A stretch of 64,000 bases of DNA, taken from Pantoea sp. At-9b. Its GTDB lineage: Bacteria > Pseudomonadota > Gammaproteobacteria > Enterobacterales > Enterobacteriaceae. The DNA is taken from assembly GCF_000175935.2 (NCBI RefSeq), contig NC_014840.1, forward strand, positions 257,081 to 321,080, given 5' to 3'. Below the pieces are notes generated by a model that saw only the letters and a list, made by a program, of their open reading frames with translations, was not told the DNA's origin and made no database searches. This document shows, piece after piece, positions 17,380-26,397 of the stretch (within the stretch, counting starts at the first letter, position 1; every line of letters starts with the position of its first letter). The position numbers and the translations under genes are program-made.

Positions 17380-18207
17380 ATGAGCTTTATTACTACATCT
17401 GACAAAACCCGTATCTTTTATAAAGACTGGGGTGACAAAAATGCCCAGCCAGTTATTTTCTCACACGGATGGCCACTCAGTTCTGATGCATGGGACGGGC
17501 AAATGCTCTTTCTGTTGCAGCAAGGTTACCGGGTAATTGCACACGATCGTCGCGGACACGGTCGCTCAGATCAGCCAGCTTACGGCAATAATATGGACAC
17601 CTACGCCGATGACCTGGCAGCCCTGCTGGATGAGCTGGATATTAAAAATGCGGTGCTGGTGGGTCACTCGACCGGGGGCGGTGAAGTTGCTCACTACATC
17701 GGTCGCCATGGTGTAGGCCGAGTGGCTAAAGCCGTACTGGTGGGGGCGGTGCCACCGGTCATGGTTTCAACGGCACAGTGGCCGGAAGGGACTGATATCT
17801 CGGTATTTGATAACATTCGTCAGAGCGTGATGGATAACCGTTCAGACTTTTATCTCAACCTGGCGATTCCTTTCTATGGCATGAACCGGGAGGGTGTGGC
17901 GATCAACGAAGGTCTGCGCCTGAGCTTCTGGAATCAGGGGATGGCGGGATCGATTGTCGGCCAGTACGCCTGTATCAAAGAGTTCTCTGAAGTGGACTAC
18001 ACGGAAGACCTGAAAAAGATTACCGTTCCGGCGCTGGTTATTCATGGTGATGACGACCAGATTGTCCCCATCGCTCATTCAGGCATCCTTGCGGCAGATA
18101 TTATTCCCAATGCTGAGTTGAAGATTTATGTCGGTGCGTCACATGGCCTGGCAGCAACGCATCAGAACCAGCTTAATAATGATCTTCTGGCATTTATTAA
18201 ATCCTGA
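17380..18207 (+). CDS. Alpha/beta-hydrolase, non-haem chloroperoxidase/esterase-like
   Basis: The 275-residue protein has an alpha/beta-hydrolase fold. [10 protein letters not shown] (about residues 27-36) forms the oxyanion loop, G-H-S-T-G-G (95-100) holds the nucleophile S97, H-G-D-D-D-Q-I-V-P holds the acid and G-A-S-H-G-L the catalytic His. The sequence type is that of the cofactor-free haloperoxidase/aryl-esterase group. I prefer the second ATG (17380) because GGAGA abuts the first one (17374). It is followed by a terminator hairpin. Confidence 0.88.
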   Translation: MSFITTSDKTRIFYKDWGDKNAQPVIFSHGWPLSSDAWDGQMLFLLQQGYRVIAHDRRGHGRSDQPAYGNNMDTYADDLAALLDELDIKNAVLVGHSTGGGEVAHYIGRHGVGRVAKAVLVGAVPPVMVSTAQWPEGTDISVFDNIRQSVMDNRSDFYLNLAIPFYGMNREGVAINEGLRLSFWNQGMAGSIVGQYACIKEFSEVDYTEDLKKITVPALVIHGDDDQIVPIAHSGILAADIIPNAELKIYVGASHGLAATHQNQLNNDLLAFIKS

Positions 18208-18216
18208 ATCAGGAAT

Positions 18217-18250
18217 GCTTACTACCTTATCCATCGATAGGGTGGTAAGC
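18217..18250 (+). terminator. Terminator hairpin after the hydrolase gene
   Basis: GCTTACTACC (18217-18226) pairs with GGTGGTAAGC (18241-18250) with one wobble, followed by GTATTTATTT. Confidence 0.65.
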
Positions 18251-18414
18251 GTATTTATTTAAATGCATTTGATTTGCTATCCCCACAGGTTACAAGCCCC
18301 GCTATAAACGACTTAAAAATTCGAGACAGAACTACGAACCATGGTTAAAATGGACGCGCTTACATCATTTAAAAGCAAAATTTTATCGGGATGATAACCT
18401 GGCAGGGTATAAAA

Positions 18415-18888
18415 ATGAGAACCGCTTCCATTCTTTTCGCTTCAGCTTTGCTATGCCTTTCAGCTACACAAGTACAGGCAGAGACCGGCTCCGGACTTCC
18501 AATGAATCAAGTTTATCTGGGAGCAATCCATCTCCCGGATTTCAATGGAAGAGACAGTCAATACGCCAGATTTAAAACAAGAATTACCAACGAAATGAAG
18601 ACCGGACCAAATTTTGCGGGCCACTATGCCATCGTGACTGTTGGGTGCGGCACCAGTTGTAACTTTTCCTTTGTGGGGGACGTAGCGACAGGTCAGGTCT
18701 ACACCTTTCCTTATGGCGGGGAACAATACTACATGCTTCAGTTGCGATACGGGGTTAAAGATAACTCTGTATCGGTAAGATGGGTAGAAAACGAAGTATG
18801 TAATTCTGACTACATTAGCTGGAATGGTCATGAGTTCACTTCTACTGGCAAAACTGTCCTCGGGGCAAGAGAAAAGTGTGACTATTAA
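18415..18888 (+). CDS. Exported protein of unknown function, about 157 residues
   Basis: I do not recognise a specific name. The protein starts with a signal peptide (MRTASILFASALLCLSATQVQA) and the mature part contains four Cys residues in two groups (C-G-T-S-C and single Cys near V-C-N-S-D and E-K-C-D-Y), suggesting disulfides in the periplasm. N-F-A-G-H-Y-A-I-V-T-V-G-C-G-T-S-C is the most distinctive segment. The ATG at 18415 is chosen because the signal peptide begins there. It is monocistronic, with a terminator hairpin 16 bases downstream. Confidence 0.75.
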   Translation: MRTASILFASALLCLSATQVQAETGSGLPMNQVYLGAIHLPDFNGRDSQYARFKTRITNEMKTGPNFAGHYAIVTVGCGTSCNFSFVGDVATGQVYTFPYGGEQYYMLQLRYGVKDNSVSVRWVENEVCNSDYISWNGHEFTSTGKTVLGAREKCDY

Positions 18889-18903
18889 CGCGTAGTGATC
18901 ACT

Positions 18904-18933
18904 CCCCTCTCCGTATCCCTGTTCAGAGAGGGG
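18904..18933 (+). terminator. Terminator hairpin
   Basis: CCCCTCTC (18904-18911) pairs with GAGAGGGG (18926-18933), followed by GAAACTTTTCT. It ends the exported-protein gene just before cassette B. Confidence 0.6.
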
Positions 18934-19091
18934 GAAACTTTTCTGCTCCCTTCTGTCGCATAATATTCATTCAATATTTTTGAACTCTATCAGCAAAACC
19001 CTCAGCTTTTCCTCACCGCTCGACAGGTCTATTCTCTCTCACATCGAGGCACAACGCCTCACCGACTAAACAAACTTCTGAGGAAATGACC

Positions 19092-19301
19092 ATGAAATCT
19101 ATCAAAACTTTCGTTGCAGTTGCGGCCCTGTCACTGGTTTCTTTCGGCAGCTTTGCCCAGAGCATTACCGCTTCCGCTTCAACCCTGGACGGTGCAGAAG
19201 CCAAAATCGCCGCGCAGGCAAAACAGGCAGGTGCTTCCTACAAAATCACCGGCGCACGCGTAGACAACGGAGCTTACCTGTCAGCGGAACTGACTAAATA
19301 A
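19092..19301 (+). CDS. YhcN/BhsA-family (DUF1471) periplasmic protein, paralogue 1, copy B
   Basis: The 69-residue product is identical to that of copy A (8147-8356); the DNA differs at silent positions such as GGC/GGT before GCAGAAGCC and GGT/GGA before GCTTAC. It has the same signal peptide, GAGGAAATGACC ribosome site and upstream leader, so it should be under the same control as copy A. Confidence 0.9.
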   Translation: MKSIKTFVAVAALSLVSFGSFAQSITASASTLDGAEAKIAAQAKQAGASYKITGARVDNGAYLSAELTK

Positions 19302-19320
19302 GGTAATAATTAGCAAGATC

Positions 19321-19361
19321 ACAGTTATCGCACTAATTATCAATTATGAAACGATAACTGT
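19321..19361 (+). promoter_or_regulatory. Intercistronic stem-loop, copy B
   Basis: ACAGTTATCG and CGATAACTGT again form a perfect ten-base stem. The loop differs from copy A by one base (CAATTATG versus CAATAATG), so the stem is the conserved part. Confidence 0.6.
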
Positions 19362-19424
19362 AGTTATTATTACTTTCATCGAAGGCGCACAGCCTTCCAA
19401 CCAGACAAATTAAGGATTAAGACC

Positions 19425-19640
19425 ATGAAAACTATCAAAGCACTGTCAATCGCCGCTGTAGCCGCTCTTTCCCTGATGTCAGCAGCCAGCTTCGCGCAAA
19501 GCATCTCTGTGACCTCTTCAACGCTGGACGGTGCAGAAGCGAAAATCGCTGCACAGGCAGCCCAGCAGGGTGCACAGTACAAAATTACCGAAGCGAACAC
19601 CAATAACCGTGTTCACATGACCGCAGAACTGTACAAATAA
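19425..19640 (+). CDS. YhcN/BhsA-family (DUF1471) periplasmic protein, paralogue 2, copy B
   Basis: The 71-residue product is identical to that of copy A (8480-8695); the few base differences (for example CAG/CAA, GCG/GCA, GCT/GCC) are silent. The pattern of silent-only change implies recent duplication or gene conversion with selection on the protein. Confidence 0.9.
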   Translation: MKTIKALSIAAVAALSLMSAASFAQSISVTSSTLDGAEAKIAAQAAQQGAQYKITEANTNNRVHMTAELYK

Positions 19641-19669
19641 CGGATGGTCGTACAGGGACGTGCCGGAAG

Positions 19670-19695
19670 AGGTCGCCGCAAGGCGGCCTTTTTCG
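19670..19695 (+). terminator. Rho-independent terminator of cassette B
   Basis: AGGTCGCC (19670-19677) pairs with GGCGGCCT (19682-19689) around a GCAA loop and runs into TTTTT. Confidence 0.85.
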
Positions 19696-19936
19696 TGTTG
19701 CCTGTACGGCAGTGATGAATTTTCCCACCATCAACCTTGCCTACCCACTACTCGATCCTCGTTCAGTTTTCTCGCGGCCACCACTTACCAGGGCTGAATA
19801 CCGGTGAGATCCGTCGCTACCCTGCCTGTGCAATGAGGGCGGGTATCCGCTCAGGTTTTGAAGCCGCAGTCCTCGCTCATGGCGCATACGCGAACCCCCG
19901 CAAATCGTAAGGATCAGAGATTTTTTACGCTTTATT

Positions 19937-19967
19937 GATAATGAAATTGTAAATCACTCTCATTATT
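19937..19967. promoter_or_regulatory. Two overlapping Fur-box-like sequences
   Basis: On the plus strand GATAATGAAATTGTAAATC (19937-19955) matches 13 of 19 positions of the Fur consensus. On the minus strand AATAATGAGAGTGATTTAC (19967-19949) also matches 13 of 19. They lie about 80-110 bases before the TonB-like gene, where the operon promoter should be. The rest of the 407-base gap (19641-20047) shows no gene. Confidence 0.55.
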
Positions 19968-20047
19968 GTTAGTGTTCGTATCAAATTCTTACAACTCTTA
20001 TCTGACATAACAGATCCTGGATACAGGTCACGGGTTTTGACAGTCAT

Positions 20048-20956
20048 GTGCCAGTAAAACTCGCCAGAGGCAGATATTGGGCAGTGCATTTAGGGGCAGG
20101 GAAGGTTTTGCTGACATCTGATTATTCTGTGAAGTCGTCAGGTACGGCTGGGTTTTTGACTCAGTCGCCTTGGTTCTCGCATCGCAAAGCCCTCTCAGTT
20201 TGTTCCTCGGTTGCGGCACATCTCTTGCTTTTGGTGTTACTGGCGAGCTTCCGTAACGCACCCTTGCCGATAAAGAACGAGGCGGGTCATGCCGGTAATC
20301 AAATCTCCGTCGTAAATTTGAATCAGGCGATGTTGCCGGTTGTTGAGCCGCAGCCTTCTTTACCAGAACCGCAGGTGACGTTGCCCAAAACCGTTGTCGT
20401 CAGCAAGGCAGAGATTGTCGTTGAAAGGCAAAAGCCCGCCACGCAACATCCGCCGGTAAAAAAAGCCATGACGACAGAAAACCAACCTGTCAGGCCGCGC
20501 CCGGTGGTGAAACCCGTGTTACAGCCAGTAACCACGGATATGCAACGGCAAGCGGAACCCGCACCACAGAAAGCAATATCTGAGTCGACGACCGCCACGG
20601 TTACCTCTGGCAGTGGTGGCGATGCCGCACCGGGTGGTGAAAGCACCTCCGGCCATGCCGCGAAGGGGGCTGGCAATGCAACTACGTCCAGGGTTCGGGT
20701 GCTGAACCGTCGGGTCAATTATCCTGCCCGCGCTCGCTCAATGGGCGTAGAAGGCCGGGTGAAGGTGCAGTTCGATATCAGTGCGTCTGGAACAATAAAA
20801 AATATTCAAATTCTTGCTGAAGATCCTGCGGGTGTATTTAGCGGCGATCTGCGGCGGGATATTACACGCTGGCGCTATGACATTACTGGTGAAGTTAAAA
20901 ACCAGATTGTTACCGTTATTTATAAGTTAGATGGGCGTATTCAGGTCATAAACTGA
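20048..20956 (+). CDS. fusB: TonB-like energy-transducing protein (FusB-type)
   Basis: The protein of about 302 residues has one membrane anchor (A-L-S-V-C-S-S-V-A-A-H-L-L-L-L-V-L-L-A at about 48-66), a proline-rich periplasmic spacer (about 95-190) and a TonB C-terminal domain (V-N-Y-P-A-R-A-R-S-M-G-V-E-G-R-V at about 223-238). It would transmit proton-motive force to the receptor encoded 20 bases downstream. The start is uncertain: the frame opens with GTG at 20048, but a TTG near 20108 preceded by GGGAAGG is also possible. Dedicated TonB-like genes are a hallmark of the Fus ferredoxin-uptake operon; the symbol is by analogy. Confidence 0.75.
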   Translation: MPVKLARGRYWAVHLGAGKVLLTSDYSVKSSGTAGFLTQSPWFSHRKALSVCSSVAAHLLLLVLLASFRNAPLPIKNEAGHAGNQISVVNLNQAMLPVVEPQPSLPEPQVTLPKTVVVSKAEIVVERQKPATQHPPVKKAMTTENQPVRPRPVVKPVLQPVTTDMQRQAEPAPQKAISESTTATVTSGSGGDAAPGGESTSGHAAKGAGNATTSRVRVLNRRVNYPARARSMGVEGRVKVQFDISASGTIKNIQILAEDPAGVFSGDLRRDITRWRYDITGEVKNQIVTVIYKLDGRIQVIN

Positions 20957-20976
20957 GTTTCACTTCTGGGAAAATC

Positions 20977-23547
20977 ATGAAAATAGCAGGTTGTATTATT
21001 ATACCGCTTAGCATGTTTGCTATGCCATCGGTAGCGGAAACGCATGCCGCAATTCAGGACGTAAATACCACCACCGAAGAATCTGGCACTGAACAGCCGG
21101 AGGATTCCGGTGATACCATTATTGTTCGCTCTGCGCCAACCAGCCAGACCATGGGCACGCAGGTGATTAACGCCGAACAAATCGCGCGTTATCCGACCGG
21201 TAATGGCACCATTACCGAATTGCTGAAACACAATCCAAATGTGCGTTTTGCAAACAATACCGACTCCAGCAATAACCCGGGTGAGATTGCGCCGGAGAAT
21301 GTCTCGTTTCACGGTGAGAAGTTTTATAACAACAACTTTATGATTGACGGTCTGTCGAACAATAATACTGTCAATCCGGGCAGTAATAATGGTGATTTGA
21401 CCGCTGATCCCGATGGTTACAGCCCGACAGACCTCCCCGCAGGGGGTACGCAGTCGTTCTGGATAAACTCTGAACTGCTTGACAAGCTAGAAGTTTTTGA
21501 CAGCAATGTCTCTGCAAAATATGGTGATTTCACTGGTGGCGTAGTTGATGCACGTCTGAAAGACCCCTCCCTTGATCGTGCTTCCGGCAGAGTTTCATGG
21601 CGTACTACGCGTGACAGCTGGACGAAATATCATATTGATGAATCAAAGCGTGAAAGTTTTGAAGAGGCGACTGACCTGTCAAATCAACCAAGATTCACTA
21701 AAAATTTCTACTCGGTCAGTGTTAACCAACCTTTAAATGACAGTGCGGGTCTCATCTTCTCGTATAACAGGCAGGAATCGAAGATCCCTTTTTATAACCC
21801 CAATATGAATATGTGGACCAATCAGGAACGCATTGCCGAAACTTATTTATTGAAGGGAACATGGTTTGCGGAAAATGGGGATATTTTCCGACTGACCGGT
21901 ATGTACGCGCCACATGAATCGACTTATTACAAAAAGGAGATGATGAATGGCGGTTTTACCAATAAGGGTGGCGGCTATAGGGCAAATATTGAATGGGAAC
22001 ATTTCGCTCCTTGGGGCAAAGTGACCAGCCTTGCAGGCTATCAATACGAGCAAAACAAGATCGAGCATGCAGCAGATTCTTACCAGTTATGGTATCGCTA
22101 CAATACGAGTCGGAACTTCACGTCGGATGCAATCACCTGGGGAAGCACCGCTGCTGGCTCTAATGCGCAGTACGGTTACATCGGCGGATACGGTACGTTT
22201 GGTACCGACAAGTCCACCACCACATTAAAGCAGGACGCAGAATTTAATCCTTTCTCTGCATGGGGCATCACCCATCAACTGGACGCGGGCTGGCAGACAG
22301 ACTTTTATCAGGCGCGGTATCGCCGATTCAGTGATGTTTCCACCAGTACCGGCACCCCGACCATTGACACCAGCGTTGTTTGTACATCTGGAGATGTCTA
22401 CTGCATTGACGGTGAGCAGTATATTAAAAACCGCAGGGTGTATCCGGCACGCAGTGTTGAGGGTAACTACACCAATTACGCCCTCTACCTCCAGGACAGC
22501 ATGCTTTATAAGCGTCTTGAAATCACGCCGGGAGTTCGTCTCCAGTACGATGATTTTATGAAGAACCTGACGTTAGCTCCCCGTTTTGCTACATCGCTGG
22601 ATGTCTTCGGTGACCGTTCAACACGTCTGTTTGGCGGTGCCAACCGCTACTACGGGCAGAACCTGCTGGCCTACAAATTGCGTTCGGGGATTAGCGAGTA
22701 CATTGCTCAGACACGTACCAGCGCGAACAGTGCCTGGGTCGGAGATACGTCCAAATACAATTCATACGATTACGATATCTCCGATTTGAAAACCCCTTAC
22801 AGCGATGAACTGTCTCTGGGGCTGTCCCAGCGAGTGATGGACACCGTCTGGACCCTCAAATGGGTTAACCGTAAAGGCCGCGACCAGTTCGGCCGGGACA
22901 GCTACACCGACTCAAGTGGGCAGAAATATTACATCCTGAACAATAACGCGAAAACGGAAGGGAATACCTGGTCGCTGACAGCGCAACCTATCAGCCCGTA
23001 TCACTTTAGTGTGGCAGATATCAGTTGGGAACTGGGGGCCAGCATCGTCAGGAATAAGTCCAGCTCACAGACGTATTACGATCAGTCGGACAGTGATGAC
23101 AATATGGTCATCATTGATGGGAAGTTGATGGAAAAAGGAGACATGAAGGCGCTCGATTACAACACGCCTTGGACCGCCTTTATCAATGTGAATACCTTCT
23201 TCCCGGCGATCAATCTGAACTGGAGCCAAAACATCGGTTACACCGCGGGGTACACCGGTTATACCACCTCGTCTATTGCCTGCCCTTCGGGTAACAGTGC
23301 CTGCGGCAGTTATGAAGGCAATGCCAGCCTGTACCAGAAAACCAAATATGACGACTACTTCACCTATGACTGGCGCTTCGCCTGGTCGCAGCCCACTTTC
23401 CAGAATCAATCTGTAGAGCTGACGCTGGACGTGTTGAATGTGTTTGATACCGCTATCGAAGCCAGTCAGACCACCGGCAGCTCTGCCAAAACCGTGACCT
23501 ACAAAACCGGACGGCAGTTCTGGTTTGGTGTCGCTTATAACTGGTAA
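20977..23547 (+). CDS. fusA: TonB-dependent outer-membrane receptor (FusA-type)
   Basis: The 856-residue precursor has a signal peptide (cut near S-V-A-E-T), a TonB-box-like D-T-I-I-V-R-S-A-P at about residues 45-53, a plug domain (about 55-210, with F-M-I-D-G-L-S) and a 22-strand-type barrel ending in W-F-G-V-A-Y-N-W with the terminal aromatic. It would import a large iron substrate across the outer membrane. The following gene is an M16 protease and the next an SbmA/YddA-type ABC protein. This matches FusA of ferredoxin-importing Pectobacterium and YddB of E. coli. Substrate identity is inferred, not seen. Confidence 0.85.
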   Translation: MKIAGCIIIPLSMFAMPSVAETHAAIQDVNTTTEESGTEQPEDSGDTIIVRSAPTSQTMGTQVINAEQIARYPTGNGTITELLKHNPNVRFANNTDSSNNPGEIAPENVSFHGEKFYNNNFMIDGLSNNNTVNPGSNNGDLTADPDGYSPTDLPAGGTQSFWINSELLDKLEVFDSNVSAKYGDFTGGVVDARLKDPSLDRASGRVSWRTTRDSWTKYHIDESKRESFEEATDLSNQPRFTKNFYSVSVNQPLNDSAGLIFSYNRQESKIPFYNPNMNMWTNQERIAETYLLKGTWFAENGDIFRLTGMYAPHESTYYKKEMMNGGFTNKGGGYRANIEWEHFAPWGKVTSLAGYQYEQNKIEHAADSYQLWYRYNTSRNFTSDAITWGSTAAGSNAQYGYIGGYGTFGTDKSTTTLKQDAEFNPFSAWGITHQLDAGWQTDFYQARYRRFSDVSTSTGTPTIDTSVVCTSGDVYCIDGEQYIKNRRVYPARSVEGNYTNYALYLQDSMLYKRLEITPGVRLQYDDFMKNLTLAPRFATSLDVFGDRSTRLFGGANRYYGQNLLAYKLRSGISEYIAQTRTSANSAWVGDTSKYNSYDYDISDLKTPYSDELSLGLSQRVMDTVWTLKWVNRKGRDQFGRDSYTDSSGQKYYILNNNAKTEGNTWSLTAQPISPYHFSVADISWELGASIVRNKSSSQTYYDQSDSDDNMVIIDGKLMEKGDMKALDYNTPWTAFINVNTFFPAINLNWSQNIGYTAGYTGYTTSSIACPSGNSACGSYEGNASLYQKTKYDDYFTYDWRFAWSQPTFQNQSVELTLDVLNVFDTAIEASQTTGSSAKTVTYKTGRQFWFGVAYNW

Positions 23548-23559
23548 CCCTCCACGTTG

Positions 23560-23604
23560 CCTCCGGCGGAATGCCGGAGGATTTGTGCTGCGCGCTTGCA
23601 GCAC
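23560..23604 (+). promoter_or_regulatory. Two tandem perfect hairpins between receptor and protease genes
   Basis: CCTCCGGC-GGAAT-GCCGGAGG (23560-23580) and GTGCTGC-GCGCTT-GCAGCAC (23585-23604) fill the 78-base gap between the two coding regions. Neither has a T run. They probably protect the upstream receptor message or set a lower level for the protease and ABC genes. Confidence 0.65.
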
Positions 23605-23625
23605 CCGATCTTATAAGGAAGAAAC

Positions 23626-26397
23626 ATGTGTAAACGCAGACGTTTTGCCGGGGTTACACTCTTGCTGCTGGCCTTATCTCAGCCAGCATTGGGTGAAGAA
23701 GTGAAAACAACGCTGCCGGTTGTAACAGAAGGCGTATTGGCTAATGGGCTTCAATACACCCTGGCACCGATCAAATCCGATGCCGGACGCATTGATGTCC
23801 GACTGAGCGTGGAGGCCGGATCGCTTGATGAAACCAACGATCAGTCAGGTGTGGCGCATATGGTTGAGCATATGGTGTTTCGCGCCAGCGACGCCTGGCC
23901 GGAGGGGGTGTCGACGGCGCTTGCGCAGCAGGGGTGGTCGCGCGGTGCAAATTATAATGCGGTAACCAATTACGAACGCACCCAGTTCATGATGAGCCCG
24001 CCTGATGGGGTAAAAGGGTTAGGTTTAGCCTTACAGGCACTGGCGCAGATGACGGCGCATGCACGTATTACTCAACCTGATCTGGATGATGAACGCAAAG
24101 TCATCCTCGAAGAGTGGCGGGGAAAGCTGGGTGTTGCAGCCCGGATGAACCAGCAGCGCATTGCGGCCCTGCGTGAGGGTTCCCGCTATCCTGACCGACC
24201 GACCATCGGGCAAGTTGCATCCATTGAGCATACCCCGGCAACCACGCTGCAAGCGTTTTATCAGCGCTGGTATCACCCGGCCAATATGCGTCTCCTGATC
24301 ATCGGTGATTTCGAGCCAGAGAAAGTGAAAGCGCTGATTACCCAAAATTTTGCCGGATTACCAGCCATCACTGTTCCGTTGCGGCAGGACAGCGATTACA
24401 ACCAGCAACTGAAAAAGCAGCTGCGGGTGATCCATCTGCAGGATTCGGAAAGCGGCGGCAGTCAGGTTTCGTGGGTAAACCGCTTTGATGAAAAACAGAT
24501 GCAGGGCACCGCAGGTTATCGGGATCGGTTGATCAACCAAATCACCCTCAGCGTGCTTACCCGTCAGCTCAAACGTCAGCAAAATGCCCTGCCAGACTCG
24601 ATTGGCAACATCGTCGCGCGGAAATCTGAAACCGGCCGCTCTACCGTGGCGTTTGGACTGTTTGTTGATGTGATGCCGGGTGACTATAAGTTGGGCCTGG
24701 AAACGCTGATCCGTGAGCGCGAACGGCTGATACGTTTTGGTCTGGATGCAGACGAAGTTGCAGATGTGAAAAGTGATTTATTGGATGCGGCAACGCGTTT
24801 GGCGGGCAAACCGGAAAACCGGACGTTCACTGACTGGGTCCAGACGCTGGCGATTGCCTGGCAGCAACAACAGCCATACGTCGACTCTCAGCAGCGTGGT
24901 GTCCGTGCGCTGGCTGAGCTCAAGACCATCACCAGCGCGGATATTAACGCACGTCTGAAAAAGTGGTTACAGGCACCGGATCAAGTGGTGCAGTTCAGCG
25001 TTCCCGGACGGGTTGTCTACAGTGTGCCATTGCCTTCCGAGATTCAGCGGATGGTCACGCAAATTTCCACTGAGTCATTAACGCCTACAGTGATGGTAAA
25101 GACATCTGCTTTGGCACCCTTGCCGGATCACGATACTTCGGGTAAACGCACCTCCGTGAAAAATTACCCGGCAGAATCAGTGCAGGAGTGGCAGCTCAGT
25201 AACGGCGATCGTGTGGTCTGGATGAAAACAGCACCGGCAAAAGGCCGTCTGTGGTTCGAAGCGCAGAGTAATGCTGGCTATCTTGGTTATGGGCTGAGTG
25301 CCTGGCAGGCGCAATTAGCGACTCAATTGTTGAGGTATGGTGCCCCGACGGGTTGGAACGAAGATGACTATCGACGCTGGAAGCAGGACAAGGATCTTTC
25401 GCTGAGTGTCAGTCAGCAGGAGTACAACCTGGAGATCCTCGGAAATGCGCCTGCCAGTGAGCTCAATACACTCCTGCATGCTTATCAATTGCTGCACACT
25501 GATAATCATATCGATCCTGCTTCAATCAAAAACAGCATCCTGACGTTTGCTCGCCAACAGGTCATGCAGGACAGCTCTCTTTCTTCTCAACGTCAGAAAG
25601 AAGTGACCAATCTGCGTTACGGCAGAGCGTCGTTCGCGATGCCGGATGAAGCCCAGCTTTCGACTCTCAGCGCTGCAACGCTGGCTGAACAGTGGAAAAA
25701 AATCAGCGCTGCGCCTGTGACCTTCTTTGTGATGGCCGACCTGCCTGAAAATACGCTCCGGGAGGCGGTTGAACGCTATCTGGCAGGTATTAAACGTGGC
25801 GTTCCCTTACCCGCCGCACCGTATGTCGCGTTGCCTGGGCATCGTGAAAAAGTCAGTCAGCTAAACAGTGAACCGAAAGCTGATGTGACGTTATGGAGCT
25901 ACAGCGATGAAGTCTGGTCGCCGGAACGCGCAGTACAGGTCAGCATCGCCGAAAATCTGGTTACCCGGCATCTTAAAAAGGTACTGCGCGATGACGCCCG
26001 GGGTATCTATAACCTGAGATTTAGCACGGTGCTTAATGACAGAACTAACAGGATTGAAACCGAACTACGGTTCAGCACCTCTCCTGAGCGTGCCAGGGAG
26101 TTGGCGTTACTCGCCCGGCAGGCATTTGAACATGCTCAGAGCCAGATCAATGATCGCACCGTGAAAGAGATGAAAGCTTCATTCCGACGTTCACAAGCCT
26201 TATGGCAAACCTACGACTTTATGACTCAGCGCCGGCTGATACTCAGCTACCGCCATTTCAATAATCCAGGTTATCTCTCCCGCGTTTCATCACTGGATAA
26301 CGCCATTACCACTGACGGCGTTCGTGCGATGGCATCGCGTATCTACAACCCGAAAAATCTGGTGATTTACACGGTTCTGCCGCAAGAGAAGAAATAA
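23626..26397 (+). CDS. fusC: Periplasmic M16-family zinc protease (FusC/PqqL-type)
   Basis: The 923-residue precursor has a signal peptide (RRRFAGVTLLLLALSQPALG) and the inverted zinc motif H78-x-x-E81-H82 (A-H-M-V-E-H-M-V-F), with the third ligand at E163 in E-R-K-V-I-L-E-E-W. Two M16 half-domains are expected (about 25-480 and 520-900); only the first keeps the zinc motif, as usual. In Fus systems FusC cuts the imported ferredoxin in the periplasm to release iron; PqqL of E. coli is the same type. AAGGAAGAAAC precedes the ATG. The stop overlaps the start of the ABC gene (TAATG). Confidence 0.87.
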   Translation: MCKRRRFAGVTLLLLALSQPALGEEVKTTLPVVTEGVLANGLQYTLAPIKSDAGRIDVRLSVEAGSLDETNDQSGVAHMVEHMVFRASDAWPEGVSTALAQQGWSRGANYNAVTNYERTQFMMSPPDGVKGLGLALQALAQMTAHARITQPDLDDERKVILEEWRGKLGVAARMNQQRIAALREGSRYPDRPTIGQVASIEHTPATTLQAFYQRWYHPANMRLLIIGDFEPEKVKALITQNFAGLPAITVPLRQDSDYNQQLKKQLRVIHLQDSESGGSQVSWVNRFDEKQMQGTAGYRDRLINQITLSVLTRQLKRQQNALPDSIGNIVARKSETGRSTVAFGLFVDVMPGDYKLGLETLIRERERLIRFGLDADEVADVKSDLLDAATRLAGKPENRTFTDWVQTLAIAWQQQQPYVDSQQRGVRALAELKTITSADINARLKKWLQAPDQVVQFSVPGRVVYSVPLPSEIQRMVTQISTESLTPTVMVKTSALAPLPDHDTSGKRTSVKNYPAESVQEWQLSNGDRVVWMKTAPAKGRLWFEAQSNAGYLGYGLSAWQAQLATQLLRYGAPTGWNEDDYRRWKQDKDLSLSVSQQEYNLEILGNAPASELNTLLHAYQLLHTDNHIDPASIKNSILTFARQQVMQDSSLSSQRQKEVTNLRYGRASFAMPDEAQLSTLSAATLAEQWKKISAAPVTFFVMADLPENTLREAVERYLAGIKRGVPLPAAPYVALPGHREKVSQLNSEPKADVTLWSYSDEVWSPERAVQVSIAENLVTRHLKKVLRDDARGIYNLRFSTVLNDRTNRIETELRFSTSPERARELALLARQAFEHAQSQINDRTVKEMKASFRRSQALWQTYDFMTQRRLILSYRHFNNPGYLSRVSSLDNAITTDGVRAMASRIYNPKNLVIYTVLPQEKK

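Larger units (their letters stand above)
18969..19693 (+). repeat. DUF1471 cassette, copy B (two paralogues)
   Basis: It is nearly identical to 8024-8746 over the leader, both genes, the stem-loop between them and the terminator; I see only a handful of base differences, mostly silent. The sequences outside the cassette are unrelated, so the duplication unit is the cassette itself. Confidence 0.9.
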
